Positions 42,050 to 52,519 of a stretch of 57,379 nucleotides of DNA are shown one piece after another. The translations under genes were made by a program, and so were the position numbers. Position 1 is the first letter of the stretch. The number at the start of each line of letters is the position of its first letter. Below the pieces are notes generated by a model. That model did not search any database and was not told where the DNA came from. It worked only from the letters and a program-made list of their open reading frames with translations. Source of the DNA: Tepidimonas aquatica (GTDB lineage Bacteria > Pseudomonadota > Gammaproteobacteria > Burkholderiales > Burkholderiaceae_C); assembly GCF_007556585.1 (NCBI RefSeq), contig NZ_VJNA01000017.1, forward strand, positions 1 through 57,379. The letters are read 5' to 3'.

Positions 42050-42700
42050 TTAGCCGGCCCAGGTGCGCGCCAGCCATGGGAAGCGGGCCAGCCGCTCGGC
42101 TTCGAAGGCGCGAATTTTGTCCGCGTGGCGCAGCGTCAGGCCGATGTCGTCCAAGCCGTTGAGCAGGCAATATTTGCGAAACGGCTGCACCTCGAAGCCG
42201 ATTTCGGTGCCATCGGGCTTGACCACCACCTGGCGCTGCAGGTCGATGGTCAACTCGTAGCCCGGTAACGCCGCCACCTCGTGGAACAGCTGGTCCACCG
42301 TGGTGTCAGGCAAGGTGATCGGCAGCAGGCCGTTTTTGAAGCAGTTATTGAAAAAGATGTCGGCAAAGCTCGGCGCGATCAGCGCCCGAAAGCCGTACTG
42401 CTGAATCGCCCACGGCGCGTGCTCGCGGCTGGAGCCGCAGCCAAAATTTTGGCGCGCCAGCAGGATCGAGGCACCCTGGTAGCGCGGCTGGTTCAGCACG
42501 AAGTCCGGGTTGGGCTGGCGTGTCGCCGGGTCTTTGCCCGGCCAGCCCGGGTCGAGGTAGCGCCACTCGTCGAACAGGTGCGGCCCGAAGCCGCTTTTGT
42601 GGATCGACTTCAGAAATTGCTTGGGGATGATGGCGTCGGTGTCGACGTTTTCACGGTCGATCGGCGCGACGATCCCGCGGTGGATGGTGAAGCGTTCCAT
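42050..42700 (-). CDS. leuD: 3-isopropylmalate dehydratase small subunit
   Basis: 216 residues. Swivelling domain partner of LeuC. It starts [28 protein letters not shown] and contains [14 protein letters not shown], the substrate loop. The entericidin-like gene ends directly before its start codon. Confidence 0.97.
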   Translation of the reverse strand: MERFTIHRGIVAPIDRENVDTDAIIPKQFLKSIHKSGFGPHLFDEWRYLDPGWPGKDPATRQPNPDFVLNQPRYQGASILLARQNFGCGSSREHAPWAIQQYGFRALIAPSFADIFFNNCFKNGLLPITLPDTTVDQLFHEVAALPGYELTIDLQRQVVVKPDGTEIGFEVQPFRKYCLLNGLDDIGLTLRHADKIRAFEAERLARFPWLARTWAG

Positions 42701-42829
42701 TTATTTTTTGGCCGCGTCTTGCAGGACCTGGCCACCTTTTTGAATGTCTTTGCCCAAACCTTGGACGGTGTTGCAGCCCGCCAGCCACAGGCCGGCGCAG
42801 GCCAGCAGGGTCACGATCAGCCGTTGCAT
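42701..42829 (-). CDS. Entericidin-like small lipoprotein
   Basis: 42 residues: signal peptide with lipobox LAGC (lipidated C19), then NTVQGLGKDIQKGGQVLQDAAKK, an amphipathic tail typical of the entericidin EcnA/EcnB family. Entericidins are stress-related membrane lipoproteins; the physiological role is unsettled. AGGGGA is about 7 nt before ATG 42829 and favours it over ATG 42835. It is inserted between leuC (26 nt away) and leuD (no gap), in the same direction, an arrangement seen in related genomes. Too short for many gene finders. Confidence 0.88.
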   Translation of the reverse strand: MQRLIVTLLACAGLWLAGCNTVQGLGKDIQKGGQVLQDAAKK

Positions 42830-42855
42830 CTGCATTCCCCTCGTGTCTGGATGCC

Positions 42856-44277
42856 TTACGCGAACTGGCGGACATCGACAAAATGGCCGTGGATGGCAGC
42901 CGCGACGGCCATGGCCGGGCTGACCAGGTGGGTGCGTCCGCCGGCACCCTGACGGCCCTCGAAGTTGCGGTTGCTGGTGCTGGCGCAGCGCTCGCCCGGC
43001 TCGAGCCGGTCGGCGTTCATCGCCAGGCACATCGAACAGCCGGGCTCGCGCCACTCGAAGCCCGCGGCACGGAAGATCTCGTGCAGGCCTTCGCGCTCGG
43101 CTTGCGCCTTGACCTGGCCGGAGCCGGGCACCACCAGCGCTTGGCGCACGTTGCGCGCCACCTTGCGGCCAAGTTTTTGCACCACGGCGGCGGCCTCGCG
43201 CAGGTCGTCGATGCGGCTGTTGGTGCACGAGCCGATGAACACCTTGTCCACCGTGATGTCGGTGATCGGTTTGCCCGGCGTCAGGCCCATGTACTGCAGC
43301 GCCCGCTCCATCGCGGCGCGCTTGACGGGGTCGCGCTCGCGTTCGGGGTCGGGCACGCGCTCGGTTACCGGCAGCACCATCTCTGGCGAGGTGCCCCAGG
43401 TCACCTGGGGCAGGATCTGCCGCGCGTCGAGCTCCACCACCGCGTCCCAGTGCGCGTCGGGGTCGGAGTGCAGCGTGCGCCAGTACGCCACCGCCTGCTC
43501 CCACTCGGCGCCGCTGGGCGCCAGCGGCCGGCCGCGCACGTACTCGATGGTCTTGTCGTCCACCGCCACCAAGCCGGCGCGCGCGCCGGCTTCGATGGCC
43601 ATGTTGCACACCGTCATGCGGCCTTCCATGCTCAGCGCGCGGATGGCGCTGCCCGCGAACTCGATCGTGTAGCCGGTGCCGCCCGCGGTGCCGATCTTGC
43701 CGATGATGGCCAGCACGATGTCTTTGGCCGAGCAGCCGCGCGGCAGCTCACCCTCGACGCGGATGAGCATATTCTTGGCCTTCTTCGCCAGCAGCGTTTG
43801 GGTGGCCAGCACGTGCTCGACTTCGCTGGTGCCGATGCCGTGCGCCAGCGCCCCGAACGCGCCGTGCGTGCTGGTGTGGCTGTCGCCGCACACCACGGTC
43901 ATGCCCGGCAGCGTGGCGCCGTTTTCCGGGCCGATGACGTGCACGATCCCCTGGCGCGGGCTGAGGAACGGGAAATACGCCGCGGCGCCAAAGGCGCGGA
44001 TGTTGGCGTCCAGCGTGACGATCTGCTCTTTGCTGATCGGGTCGGCAATGCCGTCGTAGCCCAGCTCCCAACCGGTGGTGGGGGTGTTGTGGTCGGCGGT
44101 GGCGACGATGGAGCTGACGCGCCACGGCTTGCGTCCCGCCAGCCGTAGGCCTTCGAACGCCTGCGGGCTGGTGACTTCGTGTACCAGGTGGCGGTCGATG
44201 TAGAGGATGGCGGTGCCGTCCTCTTCGGTGTGAACGACGTGTTCGTCCCAGATCTTGTCGTACAGCGTGCGGCCCAT
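42856..44277 (-). CDS. leuC: 3-isopropylmalate dehydratase large subunit
   Basis: 473 residues of the aconitase superfamily. With LeuD it isomerises 2- to 3-isopropylmalate. Iron-sulfur cysteines are seen in GSCTNSR and [45 protein letters not shown] is the family signature. Start at 44277 ([14 protein letters not shown]) is the family N-terminus. Confidence 0.97.
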   Translation of the reverse strand: MGRTLYDKIWDEHVVHTEEDGTAILYIDRHLVHEVTSPQAFEGLRLAGRKPWRVSSIVATADHNTPTTGWELGYDGIADPISKEQIVTLDANIRAFGAAAYFPFLSPRQGIVHVIGPENGATLPGMTVVCGDSHTSTHGAFGALAHGIGTSEVEHVLATQTLLAKKAKNMLIRVEGELPRGCSAKDIVLAIIGKIGTAGGTGYTIEFAGSAIRALSMEGRMTVCNMAIEAGARAGLVAVDDKTIEYVRGRPLAPSGAEWEQAVAYWRTLHSDPDAHWDAVVELDARQILPQVTWGTSPEMVLPVTERVPDPERERDPVKRAAMERALQYMGLTPGKPITDITVDKVFIGSCTNSRIDDLREAAAVVQKLGRKVARNVRQALVVPGSGQVKAQAEREGLHEIFRAAGFEWREPGCSMCLAMNADRLEPGERCASTSNRNFEGRQGAGGRTHLVSPAMAVAAAIHGHFVDVRQFA

Positions 44278-44323
44278 GGTGGTTGGCGTGTGCAGGGTGA
44301 GGCCTGTGGCGGCATAAAAACGA

Positions 44324-44337
44324 CCTACGATTGTAGG
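44324..44337. promoter_or_regulatory. leuC promoter -10 in a short inverted repeat
   Basis: Inverted repeat CCTAC-4 nt-GTAGG covers a minus-strand TACAAT (44335-44330), 52 nt upstream of the leuC ATG. It separates the leu genes from the upstream sdh-gltA transcript. The -35 is poor, so an activator may be needed; LysR-type control of leuC is common in the group, but no regulator gene is adjacent. Confidence 0.4.
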
Positions 44338-44397
44338 CCGTGGCGTCGATCGATGCCCACAAGGCGGCGGCCGCAAGCCGGGTGCGGCCGTGGGGCA

Positions 44398-45708
44398 TCA
44401 GCGCTGCTCGATCGGCTGGACGTCGCGTCGCGCCGCGCCGGTGAACAACTGGCGCGGGCGGCCGATCTTGTACTCGGGGTCGGCCAGCATTTCGTTGAGC
44501 TGAGCGATCCAGCCCACGGTGCGCGCCAACGCGAAGATGCCGGTGAACAGGCTGACCGGGATGCCGATGGCGCGCTGCACGATGCCGGAGTAAAAGTCGA
44601 CGTTGGGGTACAGCTTGCGCTGCACGAAGTAGTCGTCCTCCAGCGCGATTTGCTCCAGCTTGCGCGCCAGCGCAAACAGCGGGTCGTTGTCCAGACCCAG
44701 CTCGCCCAACACCTCGTGGCAGGTCTCCTGCATCAGTTTGGCGCGCGGGTCGTAGTTTTTGTAAACGCGGTGGCCAAAGCCCATCAAGCGCACGCCCGAG
44801 GACTTGTCCTTGACCTTGGCGATGAACTCGCCGATCTTGGCCACGCCGCCCATGGCCTGGATTTCTTCCAGCATGTTGAGGCACGCCTCGTTGGCGCCGC
44901 CGTGGGCCGGGCCCCACAGGCAGGCCACGCCGGCGGCGATCGCCGCAAACGGGTTGGTGCCGGAGCTGCCGCACAGACGCACGGTGGAGGTGGAAGCGTT
45001 TTGTTCGTGGTCCGCGTGCAGGATGAAGATGCGGTCCATCGCACGCTCCAGCACCGGGTTGACGGTGTAGTCCTCGCACGGCGTGGCGAACATCATGCGC
45101 AGGAAGTTGCCCGCGTAGCTGAGGTCGTTGCGCGGGTAGATGTAGGGCTGGCCAATGCCGTACTTGTACGCCATCGCCACCAGCGTGGGCATCTTGGCGA
45201 TCAGGCGGATGGCGGCGATTTCGCGGTGCTCGGGGTTGTTGATGTCGGTGCTGTCGTGGTAGAAGGCCGACATCGCGCCCACCAGGCCGGTCAGCACCGC
45301 CATCGGGTGCGCGTCACGGCGGAACCCGCGCAGGAAAAACTGCATCTGCTCGTGCACCATCGTGTGCTTGGTCACACGCTCGGTGAACTCGGCTTTTTGC
45401 TGCGCGTTGGGCAGCTCACCGTACAGCAGCAGGTAGCAGGTTTCCATGTAGTCGCACTGCGTGGCCAGCTGCTCGATCGGGTAGCCGCGGTAGAGCAGCT
45501 CGCCCTTGTCGCCGTCGATGTAGGTGATGGCCGACTGGCACGACGCCGTGGACAGAAAGCCCGGGTCGTAGGTGAACATGCCGGTTTGGGCGTACAGCTT
45601 GCGGATGTCGATGACGTCCGGCCCCATCGTGCCGGAGTAGATCGGCAGCTCGACGCTGGGCGCGCCGTTCGAGAACGACAGGGTGGCCTTGTGGGCTTGC
45701 AGTTTCAT
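44398..45708 (-). CDS. gltA: Citrate synthase
   Basis: 436 residues, type II (hexameric, NADH-sensitive) by length and N-terminal domain. It condenses oxaloacetate and acetyl-CoA. Motifs: [54 protein letters not shown] and [15 protein letters not shown] with the active-site His residues. The start overlaps the sdhE stop (ATGA). Confidence 0.97.
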   Translation of the reverse strand: MKLQAHKATLSFSNGAPSVELPIYSGTMGPDVIDIRKLYAQTGMFTYDPGFLSTASCQSAITYIDGDKGELLYRGYPIEQLATQCDYMETCYLLLYGELPNAQQKAEFTERVTKHTMVHEQMQFFLRGFRRDAHPMAVLTGLVGAMSAFYHDSTDINNPEHREIAAIRLIAKMPTLVAMAYKYGIGQPYIYPRNDLSYAGNFLRMMFATPCEDYTVNPVLERAMDRIFILHADHEQNASTSTVRLCGSSGTNPFAAIAAGVACLWGPAHGGANEACLNMLEEIQAMGGVAKIGEFIAKVKDKSSGVRLMGFGHRVYKNYDPRAKLMQETCHEVLGELGLDNDPLFALARKLEQIALEDDYFVQRKLYPNVDFYSGIVQRAIGIPVSLFTGIFALARTVGWIAQLNEMLADPEYKIGRPRQLFTGAARRDVQPIEQR

Positions 45709-46022
45709 GGGGAGTCCTTGCTCGTCGTGGCGGTGGGTGGGTTGTCGTGGGGATTGGGAGTGCGCAGCAACGCCAGCACCTCGAGCACCTCGGGCGTGGC
45801 CAGAGCGCCTTCGGGCTCGCGGCGGCGCAGCAGCAGGTCCAGCAAGTCGTTGTCGGCCAGGTCCATCAGCGCCGCCAGGCCGCGCGCCTGCCGCACCGTC
45901 AGGGTGTCGCCGTGGCGCGCGAAAAAGCGCTCGATGAACAGGTCGTTTTCCAGCAGGCCGCGGCGACAGCGCCAGCGCAGACGCGCCAGCTCGCGCTCAT
46001 CCAGCGGCGTGCGGTCGTCCAT
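45705..46022 (-). CDS. sdhE: FAD assembly factor SdhE
   Basis: 105 residues. SdhE aids covalent FAD attachment to SdhA. The RGxxE motif is [14 protein letters not shown], followed by LLDLADND-type [17 protein letters not shown] 46022 is chosen over an upstream ATG at 46040. The tail past residue about 85 ([17 protein letters not shown]) is an extra low-complexity extension. Lies between sdhB and gltA as usual in betaproteobacteria. Confidence 0.93.
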   Translation of the reverse strand: MDDRTPLDERELARLRWRCRRGLLENDLFIERFFARHGDTLTVRQARGLAALMDLADNDLLDLLLRRREPEGALATPEVLEVLALLRTPNPHDNPPTATTSKDSP

Positions 46023-46044
46023 GGCCCCAGGCTCCGGCAAGGTC

Positions 46045-46746
46045 TCAAACGGCGCGGCGCACCATCAGCTCCTTGATCTTGCCGATGGCCTTGGTCGGGT
46101 TGAGGCTCTTGGGGCACACGTCCACGCAGTTCATGATGGTGTGGCAACGGAACAGGCGGTACGGGTCTTCCAGGTTGTCCAGCCGCTCGGCGGTGGCCTG
46201 GTCGCGGCTGTCGGCGATGAAGCGGTACGCCTGCAGCAGGCCCGCCGGGCCGACGAACTTGTCCGGGTTCCACCAGAAGCTCGGGCAGCTGGTCGAGCAG
46301 CTCGCGCACAGGATGCACTCGTACAGGCCGTTGAGCTCCTCGCGCTCCTCGGGCGACTGCAGCCGCTCTTTTTCCGGCGGTGGCGTGTCGTTGATCAGGT
46401 ACGGCTTGATCGAGTGGTACTGCTTGAAAAACAGCGTCATGTCCACGATCAGGTCGCGGATCACCGGCAGCCCCGGCAGCGGCTTGAGCACGATGGTGTC
46501 GGGCAGCGTGCGCAGGTTGGTCAGGCACGCCAAGCCGTTTTTGCCGTTGATGTTCATCGCGTCGGAGCCGCACACGCCCTCGCGGCAGGAACGCCGGAAC
46601 GACAGCGTGGGATCGATCTCCTTGAGCTTGACCAAGGCGTCCAGCAGCATGCGCTCGGTGGTCAGCTCCACCTGCAGCGTCTGCATGTAAGGCTTGGCGT
46701 CCTTGTCCGGATCGTAGCGGTAGATTTTGAATGTGCGTGTGGCCAT
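46045..46746 (-). CDS. sdhB: Succinate dehydrogenase iron-sulfur subunit
   Basis: 233 residues. The 2Fe-2S site is in [21 protein letters not shown]; the 4Fe-4S and 3Fe-4S sites are in [17 protein letters not shown] and [21 protein letters not shown]. It carries electrons from SdhA FAD to quinone at SdhCD. 31 nt after sdhA. Confidence 0.98.
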   Translation of the reverse strand: MATRTFKIYRYDPDKDAKPYMQTLQVELTTERMLLDALVKLKEIDPTLSFRRSCREGVCGSDAMNINGKNGLACLTNLRTLPDTIVLKPLPGLPVIRDLIVDMTLFFKQYHSIKPYLINDTPPPEKERLQSPEEREELNGLYECILCASCSTSCPSFWWNPDKFVGPAGLLQAYRFIADSRDQATAERLDNLEDPYRLFRCHTIMNCVDVCPKSLNPTKAIGKIKELMVRRAV

Positions 46747-46777
46747 GTCGGTGGTCTCCGGCGTAGGGACGGCGGCG

Positions 46778-48586
46778 TCAGAACGTGCGCACCTTGGGCG
46801 GGATGGACGCCACGGTCAGCGGCTTGAGGTTGACCGGCTTGTACGCCAGGCGGTTGCCGTCGCTGAACCACAGCGTGTGCTTCATCCACTCCTTGTCGTT
46901 GCGGCCCAGCGGGCACTCGGGGTCGTCGGCCGGGCGCTCGTAGTCCTTGACGGTGTGGGCGCCGCGGCACTCCTTGCGCGCGGCGGCCGAGGTCATCGTC
47001 GCCTGCGCCACCTCGATCAGGTTTTCCACCTCCAGCGCCTCGATGCGCGCGGTGTTGAACACCTTGGAGGTGTCTTTCAGGCCGATGTGCGCGACGCGCT
47101 CGCGGATGGCGTTGATCTTGCGCACGCCTTCGTCCATGCTCGCCTGCGTGCGGAACACGCCCGCGTGCTGCTGCATCGTGGCGCGGATGTCGTTGGCGAC
47201 GTTTTGCGCGTATTCGCCGTCACGGCAGCTTTCCAGCCGCGCCAGGCGGGCCAACGTGCGGTCGGCGGCGTCCTTCGGCAGCGGCTTGTGCTCGCGGCCA
47301 CGGTCCAGGTTGGCCACGATGTGGTTGCCCGCGGCGCGACCAAACACCAGCAGGTCCAGCAGCGAGTTGGTGCCGAGCCGGTTGGCGCCGTGCACGCTGA
47401 CGCACGAGCACTCGCCCACCGCGTACAGGCCGTTGACAATCTTCTGGCCGCCCTGGCCGTCCGGCACCACCACCTGGCCGTTGATGTTGGTGGGAATGCC
47501 GCCCATCTGGTAGTGGATCGTCGGCACCACGGGGATGGGCTCTTTGGTGATGTCGACGTTGGCGAAGTTGATGCCGATTTCGTACACCGAGGGCAGCCGC
47601 TTGTGGATGGTCTCGGGGCCCAGGTGGTCGAGCTTGAGCAGGATGTAGTCCTTGTTGGGACCGCAGCCGCGCCCTTCCTTGATCTCCTGGTCCATGCAGC
47701 GGCTGACAAAGTCGCGCGGTGCCAGGTCTTTCAGCGTCGGGGCGTAGCGCTCCATGAAGCGCTCGCCATTGGCGTTGAGCAGGATCGCGCCTTCGCCACG
47801 GCAGCCTTCGGTCAGCAGCACGCCGGCGCCAGCCACGCCGGTCGGGTGGAACTGCCAAAACTCCATGTCCTGCAGCGGGATGCCGGCGCGCGCCGCCATG
47901 CCCAGGCCATCGCCCGTGTTGATGAAGGCGTTGGTGCTGGCGGCGTAGATACGTCCGGCGCCGCCGGTGGCCAGCAGCGTGGCCTTGGCTTCCAGGATGT
48001 AGATGTCGCCGGTTTCCATCTCCAGCGCGGTCACGCCCACCACATCGCCATCGGCGTCACGGATCAGGTCCAGCGCCATCCACTCGACGAAAAACGTGGT
48101 GCGCGCAGCGACGTTTTGCTGGTACAGCGTGTGCAGCATCGCGTGGCCGGTGCGGTCGGCGGCGGCGCAGGCGCGCTGCACGGGCTTTTCGCCGTAGTTG
48201 GCGGTGTGGCCGCCAAAGGGGCGCTGGTAAATGGTGCCGTCCGGGTTGCGGTCGAACGGCATGCCCATGTGCTCCAGCTCGTACACCACTTTGGGCGCTT
48301 CGCGGCACATGAACTCGATGGCGTCCTGGTCACCGAGCCAGTCCGAACCCTTGACGGTGTCGTAGAAGTGGTAGTGCCAGTTGTCCTCGGACATGTTGCC
48401 CAGGCTGGCGCCGATGCCGCCTTGGGCCGCGACGGTGTGGCTGCGGGTGGGGAAAACCTTGGACAGCACCGCGACGTTGAGGCCGGCGCGCGCCAGCTGC
48501 AGCGAGGCGCGCATGCCCGAGCCGCCCGCGCCGACGATGACGACGTCGAAGCGACGACGGGGAAGGTTGGTGGTGACGACGGTCAT
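46778..48586 (-). CDS. sdhA: Succinate dehydrogenase flavoprotein subunit
   Basis: 602 residues. FAD-binding [20 protein letters not shown] near the N-terminus and the flavinylation segment [16 protein letters not shown] are seen. Substrate-site HPTGVAGAG and the later [22 protein letters not shown] and [19 protein letters not shown] fit SdhA of proteobacteria. Starts 3 nt after sdhD. Confidence 0.98.
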   Translation of the reverse strand: MTVVTTNLPRRRFDVVIVGAGGSGMRASLQLARAGLNVAVLSKVFPTRSHTVAAQGGIGASLGNMSEDNWHYHFYDTVKGSDWLGDQDAIEFMCREAPKVVYELEHMGMPFDRNPDGTIYQRPFGGHTANYGEKPVQRACAAADRTGHAMLHTLYQQNVAARTTFFVEWMALDLIRDADGDVVGVTALEMETGDIYILEAKATLLATGGAGRIYAASTNAFINTGDGLGMAARAGIPLQDMEFWQFHPTGVAGAGVLLTEGCRGEGAILLNANGERFMERYAPTLKDLAPRDFVSRCMDQEIKEGRGCGPNKDYILLKLDHLGPETIHKRLPSVYEIGINFANVDITKEPIPVVPTIHYQMGGIPTNINGQVVVPDGQGGQKIVNGLYAVGECSCVSVHGANRLGTNSLLDLLVFGRAAGNHIVANLDRGREHKPLPKDAADRTLARLARLESCRDGEYAQNVANDIRATMQQHAGVFRTQASMDEGVRKINAIRERVAHIGLKDTSKVFNTARIEALEVENLIEVAQATMTSAAARKECRGAHTVKDYERPADDPECPLGRNDKEWMKHTLWFSDGNRLAYKPVNLKPLTVASIPPKVRTF

Positions 48587-48589
48587 GGC

Positions 48590-48955
48590 TTACAGCCTCC
48601 ACAGCACTTGAAACGCCCAGCCCGTGCAACCGACCAGCCAGACGAGGGTGAACACATGCAGGGCCAGACGCAGCCCCACGGGCTTGATGTAATCCATCCA
48701 GATGTCGCGCACGCCGACCCAGGCGTGCCACGCCAGCGCGACGACCACCGCGAAGGTGAGGAATTTCATCCACGGCGCGGCGAAGATGCCGGCCCAGCCC
48801 TCGTAGCCCAGCGGCCCAGCGTGGACGACGACCTGCGCCAGCAGCACCAGCGTGAAGAGCGCCATCAGCACCGCCGTGATGCGTTGCACCAGCCAGTCGC
48901 GCAAACCGTAGTGCGCGCCGGTGACGACGCGCTTGGAGCCGTAGTTGACTGCCAT
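48590..48955 (-). CDS. sdhD: Succinate dehydrogenase membrane anchor subunit
   Basis: 121 residues with three membrane helices (about 25-45, 57-80, 90-115). GLRDWLVQRITAVLMALF at the start and LAWHAWVGVRDIWMDYIKP, containing the heme-region His, match SdhD. Second gene of the sdhCDAB operon. Confidence 0.94.
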   Translation of the reverse strand: MAVNYGSKRVVTGAHYGLRDWLVQRITAVLMALFTLVLLAQVVVHAGPLGYEGWAGIFAAPWMKFLTFAVVVALAWHAWVGVRDIWMDYIKPVGLRLALHVFTLVWLVGCTGWAFQVLWRL

Positions 48956-48978
48956 TTGTCGTTACTCCGTCAGGGTGA

Positions 48979-49410
48979 TCAGTACAGGCCGAACAGCTTG
49001 GCGCCCAGCAACGCGGTCAGCGCCAGGCTGACCACCAGCGTGGCGATGGCCGACGAGCGGCCAAACGCCTTGTCCACCTTGTGCGTGGCGTCCATGATCA
49101 GGTGACGCACGCCGGCGCAGAAGTGGTGCAGGTACGCCCAGATCAGCGCCAGCACCACCAGTTTGAGGAACCAACCGGGTACGAAACCAACGCCCGCGTC
49201 AAAAGCGGCGGTGAACGCACCGTACGACAGCTCCGACGACAGCGAGGCGTCCATCATCCACACCACGAACGGCAACAGCAGGAACATCAGCCCGCCGCTG
49301 GCGCGGTGCAGGATGGACACCCAGCCGGCCACCGGCAGCCGGTAGGTGGTGAGGTCTTTGAAGGCGTTGATGTTGCGAAACTCGGGCCGCGCAGGTCGCA
49401 TGGGCGTCAT
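48979..49410 (-). CDS. sdhC: Succinate dehydrogenase cytochrome b556 subunit
   Basis: 143 residues, three membrane helices. SILHRASGGLMFLLLPFVVWMMD is the SdhC signature with quinone-site residues; HHFCAGVRHLIMDATHK carries the heme ligand. AGGAG lies 8 nt before ATG 49410. First gene of the operon; its promoter region lies in the 126-nt gap to gntR. Confidence 0.96.
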   Translation of the reverse strand: MTPMRPARPEFRNINAFKDLTTYRLPVAGWVSILHRASGGLMFLLLPFVVWMMDASLSSELSYGAFTAAFDAGVGFVPGWFLKLVVLALIWAYLHHFCAGVRHLIMDATHKVDKAFGRSSAIATLVVSLALTALLGAKLFGLY

Positions 49411-49477
49411 GGGGGTTCTCCTGGGGTGGGGCCGCGCTCGCTGCCGTCAGCGCGCGACGCGCGGGCCGCGATCGTCG

Positions 49478-49521
49478 GTCAGTTCACTGACGGGAAACTG
49501 TCGGATTCTATTGCAATGCAA
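49478..49521. promoter_or_regulatory. sdhC upstream region: -10 candidate and two inverted repeats
   Basis: A minus-strand TAGAAT (49510-49505) may be the -10 of sdhCDAB-sdhE-gltA. Repeat one, GTCAGT-TC-ACTGAC (49478-49491), lies just downstream of the expected start. Repeat two, TTGCA-A-TGCAA (49511-49521), abuts the -10 on its upstream side. Either could be an operator; neither resembles the TCTTATATAAGA motif at the gntR-mdh gap. Confidence 0.35.
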
Positions 49522-49536
49522 CATGGCTGCAGTGCC

Positions 49537-50340
49537 TCAACTGAGTTCGTTGCGGTAGTGGTGCCGGTCGGTGCGGTACAGGCCGCGGCGCAGCTCCATC
49601 GGCACACCGTTGTAGGTGTAGGCGAGCCGCTCGACGCTGAGCAGCGGCGTGCCAGCCGGCACCGCCAGCCGCGTGGCGGCCGCCGGGCTGGCCGCCACGG
49701 CCTTGAGGCGCTCTTCGGCGCGCACCATGCGCACGCCAAATTCGCTCTCGAACAGCGCGTACATGGGGCCGGCGTAGGCGGTCAGCGTGTCCATCGTCAG
49801 CCCGCGAAAGGCCTGCCCAGGCAGCCACAGGTCTTCCAAAATCGTGGGCACGCCCCCCAAGCCCAGCACACGCGTGACCTGCACGACGGTTTCGCCGGCG
49901 CGCAGTTGCAACGCGGCGGCGACGTCGGCGCTGGCGCGCACGCGGCGGCAGGCCAGGATGTCGCGCGTGGCGGGGCCTTCGCTGGCGCGGTCGCCGTGGT
50001 CGGGGTGCAGGCGCAAAAAGCGGTACTGCACGTGCTGCTCGGCGTGGGTGGCGACGAACGTACCCTTGCCCTGCCGGCGCACCAGCAGGTTGTCGGCGGC
50101 CAGTTCGTCGATGGCCTTGCGCACCGTGCCCTGGCTGACCTTGTAGCGCGCCGCCAGCTCCTGTTCGCTCGGGATCAGGTCCCCCGGACGCCACTCGCCG
50201 GCTTGCAGGCTTTGCAGGATCAGCGCCTTGATTTGCTGGTACAGCGGGCTGAACGCGGGCGCGCCCACACCGCCACTGCCGGCGGGGGCATCGGCCGAGG
50301 CGCTGGGCACGCGCCGTGCGGGTGGACGTTCGATCGTCAT
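49537..50340 (-). CDS. GntR-family (HutC type) transcriptional regulator
   Basis: 267 residues. A disordered N-terminus (1-30) leads to the winged helix-turn-helix (about 31-98; PLYQQIKALILQSLQAGEWRPGDLIPSEQELAARYKVSQGTVRKAIDEL) and a C-terminal UTRA ligand domain (about 118-255). UTRA sensors bind small acids or sugars, so a TCA-cycle metabolite is a reasonable ligand. It lies between sdhC and mdh, as in related genomes, and a palindrome sits inside its own promoter. Likely a repressor of itself and of mdh and perhaps sdh; the ligand is unknown. Confidence 0.9.
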   Translation of the reverse strand: MTIERPPARRVPSASADAPAGSGGVGAPAFSPLYQQIKALILQSLQAGEWRPGDLIPSEQELAARYKVSQGTVRKAIDELAADNLLVRRQGKGTFVATHAEQHVQYRFLRLHPDHGDRASEGPATRDILACRRVRASADVAAALQLRAGETVVQVTRVLGLGGVPTILEDLWLPGQAFRGLTMDTLTAYAGPMYALFESEFGVRMVRAEERLKAVAASPAAATRLAVPAGTPLLSVERLAYTYNGVPMELRRGLYRTDRHHYRNELS

Positions 50341-50388
50341 GGTTAGCGGGACGGGCGCCAGGGGCGGAGCCCGTGTTGTTCAGGCGCA

Positions 50389-50446
50389 ATCATATCTTAT
50401 ATAAGACATAAGACAAATTGACGCCTAGGGTTTACCAAGGTACACT
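50389..50446. promoter_or_regulatory. Divergent gntR/mdh promoters with a palindromic operator
   Basis: For mdh: TTGACG (50418-50423), 17-nt spacer, TACACT (50441-50446). For gntR on minus: TTTGTC (50417-50412), 17-nt spacer, TATGAT (50394-50389). The perfect palindrome TCTTATATAAGA (50395-50406) fills the gntR spacer next to its -10. A second half site ATAAGAC follows directly (50408-50414), next to the mdh -35. The layout suggests one repressor covering both promoters. Confidence 0.65.
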
Positions 50447-50483
50447 CGGGGCCGTTGTACCCCACCTGTAACTGGAGAACCCC

Positions 50484-51470
50484 ATGAGCAAAAAGCCTGT
50501 GCGCGTCGCCGTCACCGGTGCCGCTGGCCAGATCGGTTACGCGCTGCTGTTTCGCATCGCTTCGGGTGAGATGCTGGGCAAGGACCAGCCGGTGATCCTG
50601 CAGTTGCTGGAAATCCCCGATGAGAAGGCGCAAAAAGCCCTCAAGGGCGTGATGATGGAGCTGGAGGACTGCGCGTTCCCGTTGCTGGCCGGCATGGAAG
50701 CGCACAGCGACCCGATGACCGCGTTCAAGGACACCGACTACGCGCTGCTGGTGGGCGCGCGTCCGCGCGGCCCGGGCATGGAGCGCAAGGACCTGCTGTC
50801 GGCCAACGCGCAGATCTTCACCGCGCAGGGCAAGGCGCTCAACGCGGTGGCGTCGCGCAACGTCAAGGTGCTGGTGGTGGGCAACCCGGCCAACACCAAC
50901 GCCTACATCGCGATGAAGTCGGCGCCTGACCTGCCGGCCAAGAACTTTACCGCCATGCTGCGGCTGGACCACAACCGGGCGCTGTCGCAAATCGCCGCCA
51001 AGACCGGCAAGCCGGTCTCCAGCATCGAAAAGCTGTGCGTGTGGGGCAACCACTCGCCCACCATGTACGCCGACTACCGCTTCGCCACCATCGAGGGCCA
51101 GTCGGTCAAGGCCATGATCAACGACGAAGACTGGTACCGCAACGTCTTCCTGCCCACGGTGGCTAAGCGCGGCGCGGCCATCATCGAGGCGCGGGGCCTG
51201 AGCTCGGCGGCGTCGGCGGCCAACGCCGCCATCGACCACATGCGTGACTGGGCCCTGGGCACCCAAGGCAAGTGGGTCACGATGGGCATCCCGTCGCAGG
51301 GCTGGTACGGCATCCCGAAGGACGTGATGTTTGGCTTCCCCGTCACCTGCGAGGGCGGCGAGTACGCCGTCGTCGAAGGTTTGCCGATCGACGAGTTCAG
51401 CCAGCAGTGCTTGAACAAAACGCTGGCCGAGCTGGAAGAAGAGCGCGCCGCCGTCGCGCACCTGCTCTGA
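50484..51470 (+). CDS. mdh: Malate dehydrogenase
   Basis: 328 residues, the cytosolic-type MDH. NAD binding [25 protein letters not shown] at the start, substrate arginines in [17 protein letters not shown], and [11 protein letters not shown] and [13 protein letters not shown] with the catalytic His. ATG 50484 has a GGAG upstream. Starts a run with the CitE-like gene and acnB. Confidence 0.97.
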   Translation: MSKKPVRVAVTGAAGQIGYALLFRIASGEMLGKDQPVILQLLEIPDEKAQKALKGVMMELEDCAFPLLAGMEAHSDPMTAFKDTDYALLVGARPRGPGMERKDLLSANAQIFTAQGKALNAVASRNVKVLVVGNPANTNAYIAMKSAPDLPAKNFTAMLRLDHNRALSQIAAKTGKPVSSIEKLCVWGNHSPTMYADYRFATIEGQSVKAMINDEDWYRNVFLPTVAKRGAAIIEARGLSSAASAANAAIDHMRDWALGTQGKWVTMGIPSQGWYGIPKDVMFGFPVTCEGGEYAVVEGLPIDEFSQQCLNKTLAELEEERAAVAHLL

Positions 51471-51486
51471 TGCCGGGGCCACGCCG

Positions 51487-52494
51487 ATGACCACCGCCGC
51501 GGCGCCGCTGCATCCCGCCCACGTGCTGCTGGGCGCGTCGGCGGGTGCGGTCGCGCTGCCGGTGTGCGACCACTACGCCGGGGTCGAGGCGCGCATGCGC
51601 AAAAGCCTCGCGCTGCAGGCCGAGTGGGCGCAGCGCGACGGCGTGTGCGTCTTCGACGTCACGCTGGACTGCGAAGACGGCGCCCCGGTGGGGGGCGAGG
51701 CCGAGCACGCCGCGCTGGTGGTGGAGCTGGTGCGTGGGCTGGACTGGACCGCACCGGTGCCGCCGCGCGTGGGCGTGCGCGTGCACCCGGTGGACCACCC
51801 GGCCTTCGAAGCCGACGTGGCCACGATCGTCGGGGCGGTGGGCGCGCGCCTGACGCACCTGATGATCCCCAAGGTGGAGTCGGTGGCCGACGTCGAGCGT
51901 GCCGCCGCGGCGGTGGCCGCAGCCGGCGCCCCGGAGCTGCCGCTGCACACGCTGATCGAGTCGCCGCTGGCGGTGCATCGGGCGTTTGACATCGCCGCGC
52001 ACCCGCGCGTGGCCTCGCTCAGCTTTGGGCTGATGGATTTTGTCTCGGCGCACGGTGGGGCCATCCCGGCTGAGGCCATGACGCTGCAGGGCCAATTCAG
52101 CCACCCGCTGGTGCGCCGCGCCAAGCTGGACATCGCCAGTGCCGCGCACGCGCACGGCAAGGTGCCGTCGCACTGCGTGGTGACCGAGTTTCGCGACCGC
52201 GCCGCGGTGGCCGCCGCCGCGCAGCGCGCCGCGCGCGAGTTTGGCTACACGCGCATGTGGAGCATCCACCCCGACCAGATCGAGCCGATCGTCACGGCGC
52301 TGCGCCCGCCGCTGGACGAGGTGCAGCGCGCCGCCGAGATCATCGAGCGCGCCGCCGCTGCGCAGTGGGCGCCGATCGCCTACCAGGGTCATTTGCACGA
52401 CCGGGCTTCGTTCCGCTATTTTTGGCAGGTGCTGCAACGCGCGCACGCCACCGGCGTGGCATTGCCGCAGCCGGTGCGCGGCCTGCTTTCCTAA
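51487..52494 (+). CDS. CitE-like HpcH/HpaI aldolase-family lyase
   Basis: 335-residue TIM barrel of the citrate lyase beta / malyl-CoA lyase group. Metal-binding [55 protein letters not shown] and [12 protein letters not shown] are seen. No citrate lyase alpha or gamma genes are near, so it is not a citrate lyase complex; a malyl-CoA or citramalyl-CoA type reaction is more likely. Its place between mdh and acnB is usual in this group. Confidence 0.85.
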   Translation: MTTAAAPLHPAHVLLGASAGAVALPVCDHYAGVEARMRKSLALQAEWAQRDGVCVFDVTLDCEDGAPVGGEAEHAALVVELVRGLDWTAPVPPRVGVRVHPVDHPAFEADVATIVGAVGARLTHLMIPKVESVADVERAAAAVAAAGAPELPLHTLIESPLAVHRAFDIAAHPRVASLSFGLMDFVSAHGGAIPAEAMTLQGQFSHPLVRRAKLDIASAAHAHGKVPSHCVVTEFRDRAAVAAAAQRAAREFGYTRMWSIHPDQIEPIVTALRPPLDEVQRAAEIIERAAAAQWAPIAYQGHLHDRASFRYFWQVLQRAHATGVALPQPVRGLLS

Positions 52495-52519
52495 TGCTTT
52501 TCCTGACTGGAGCACGACC

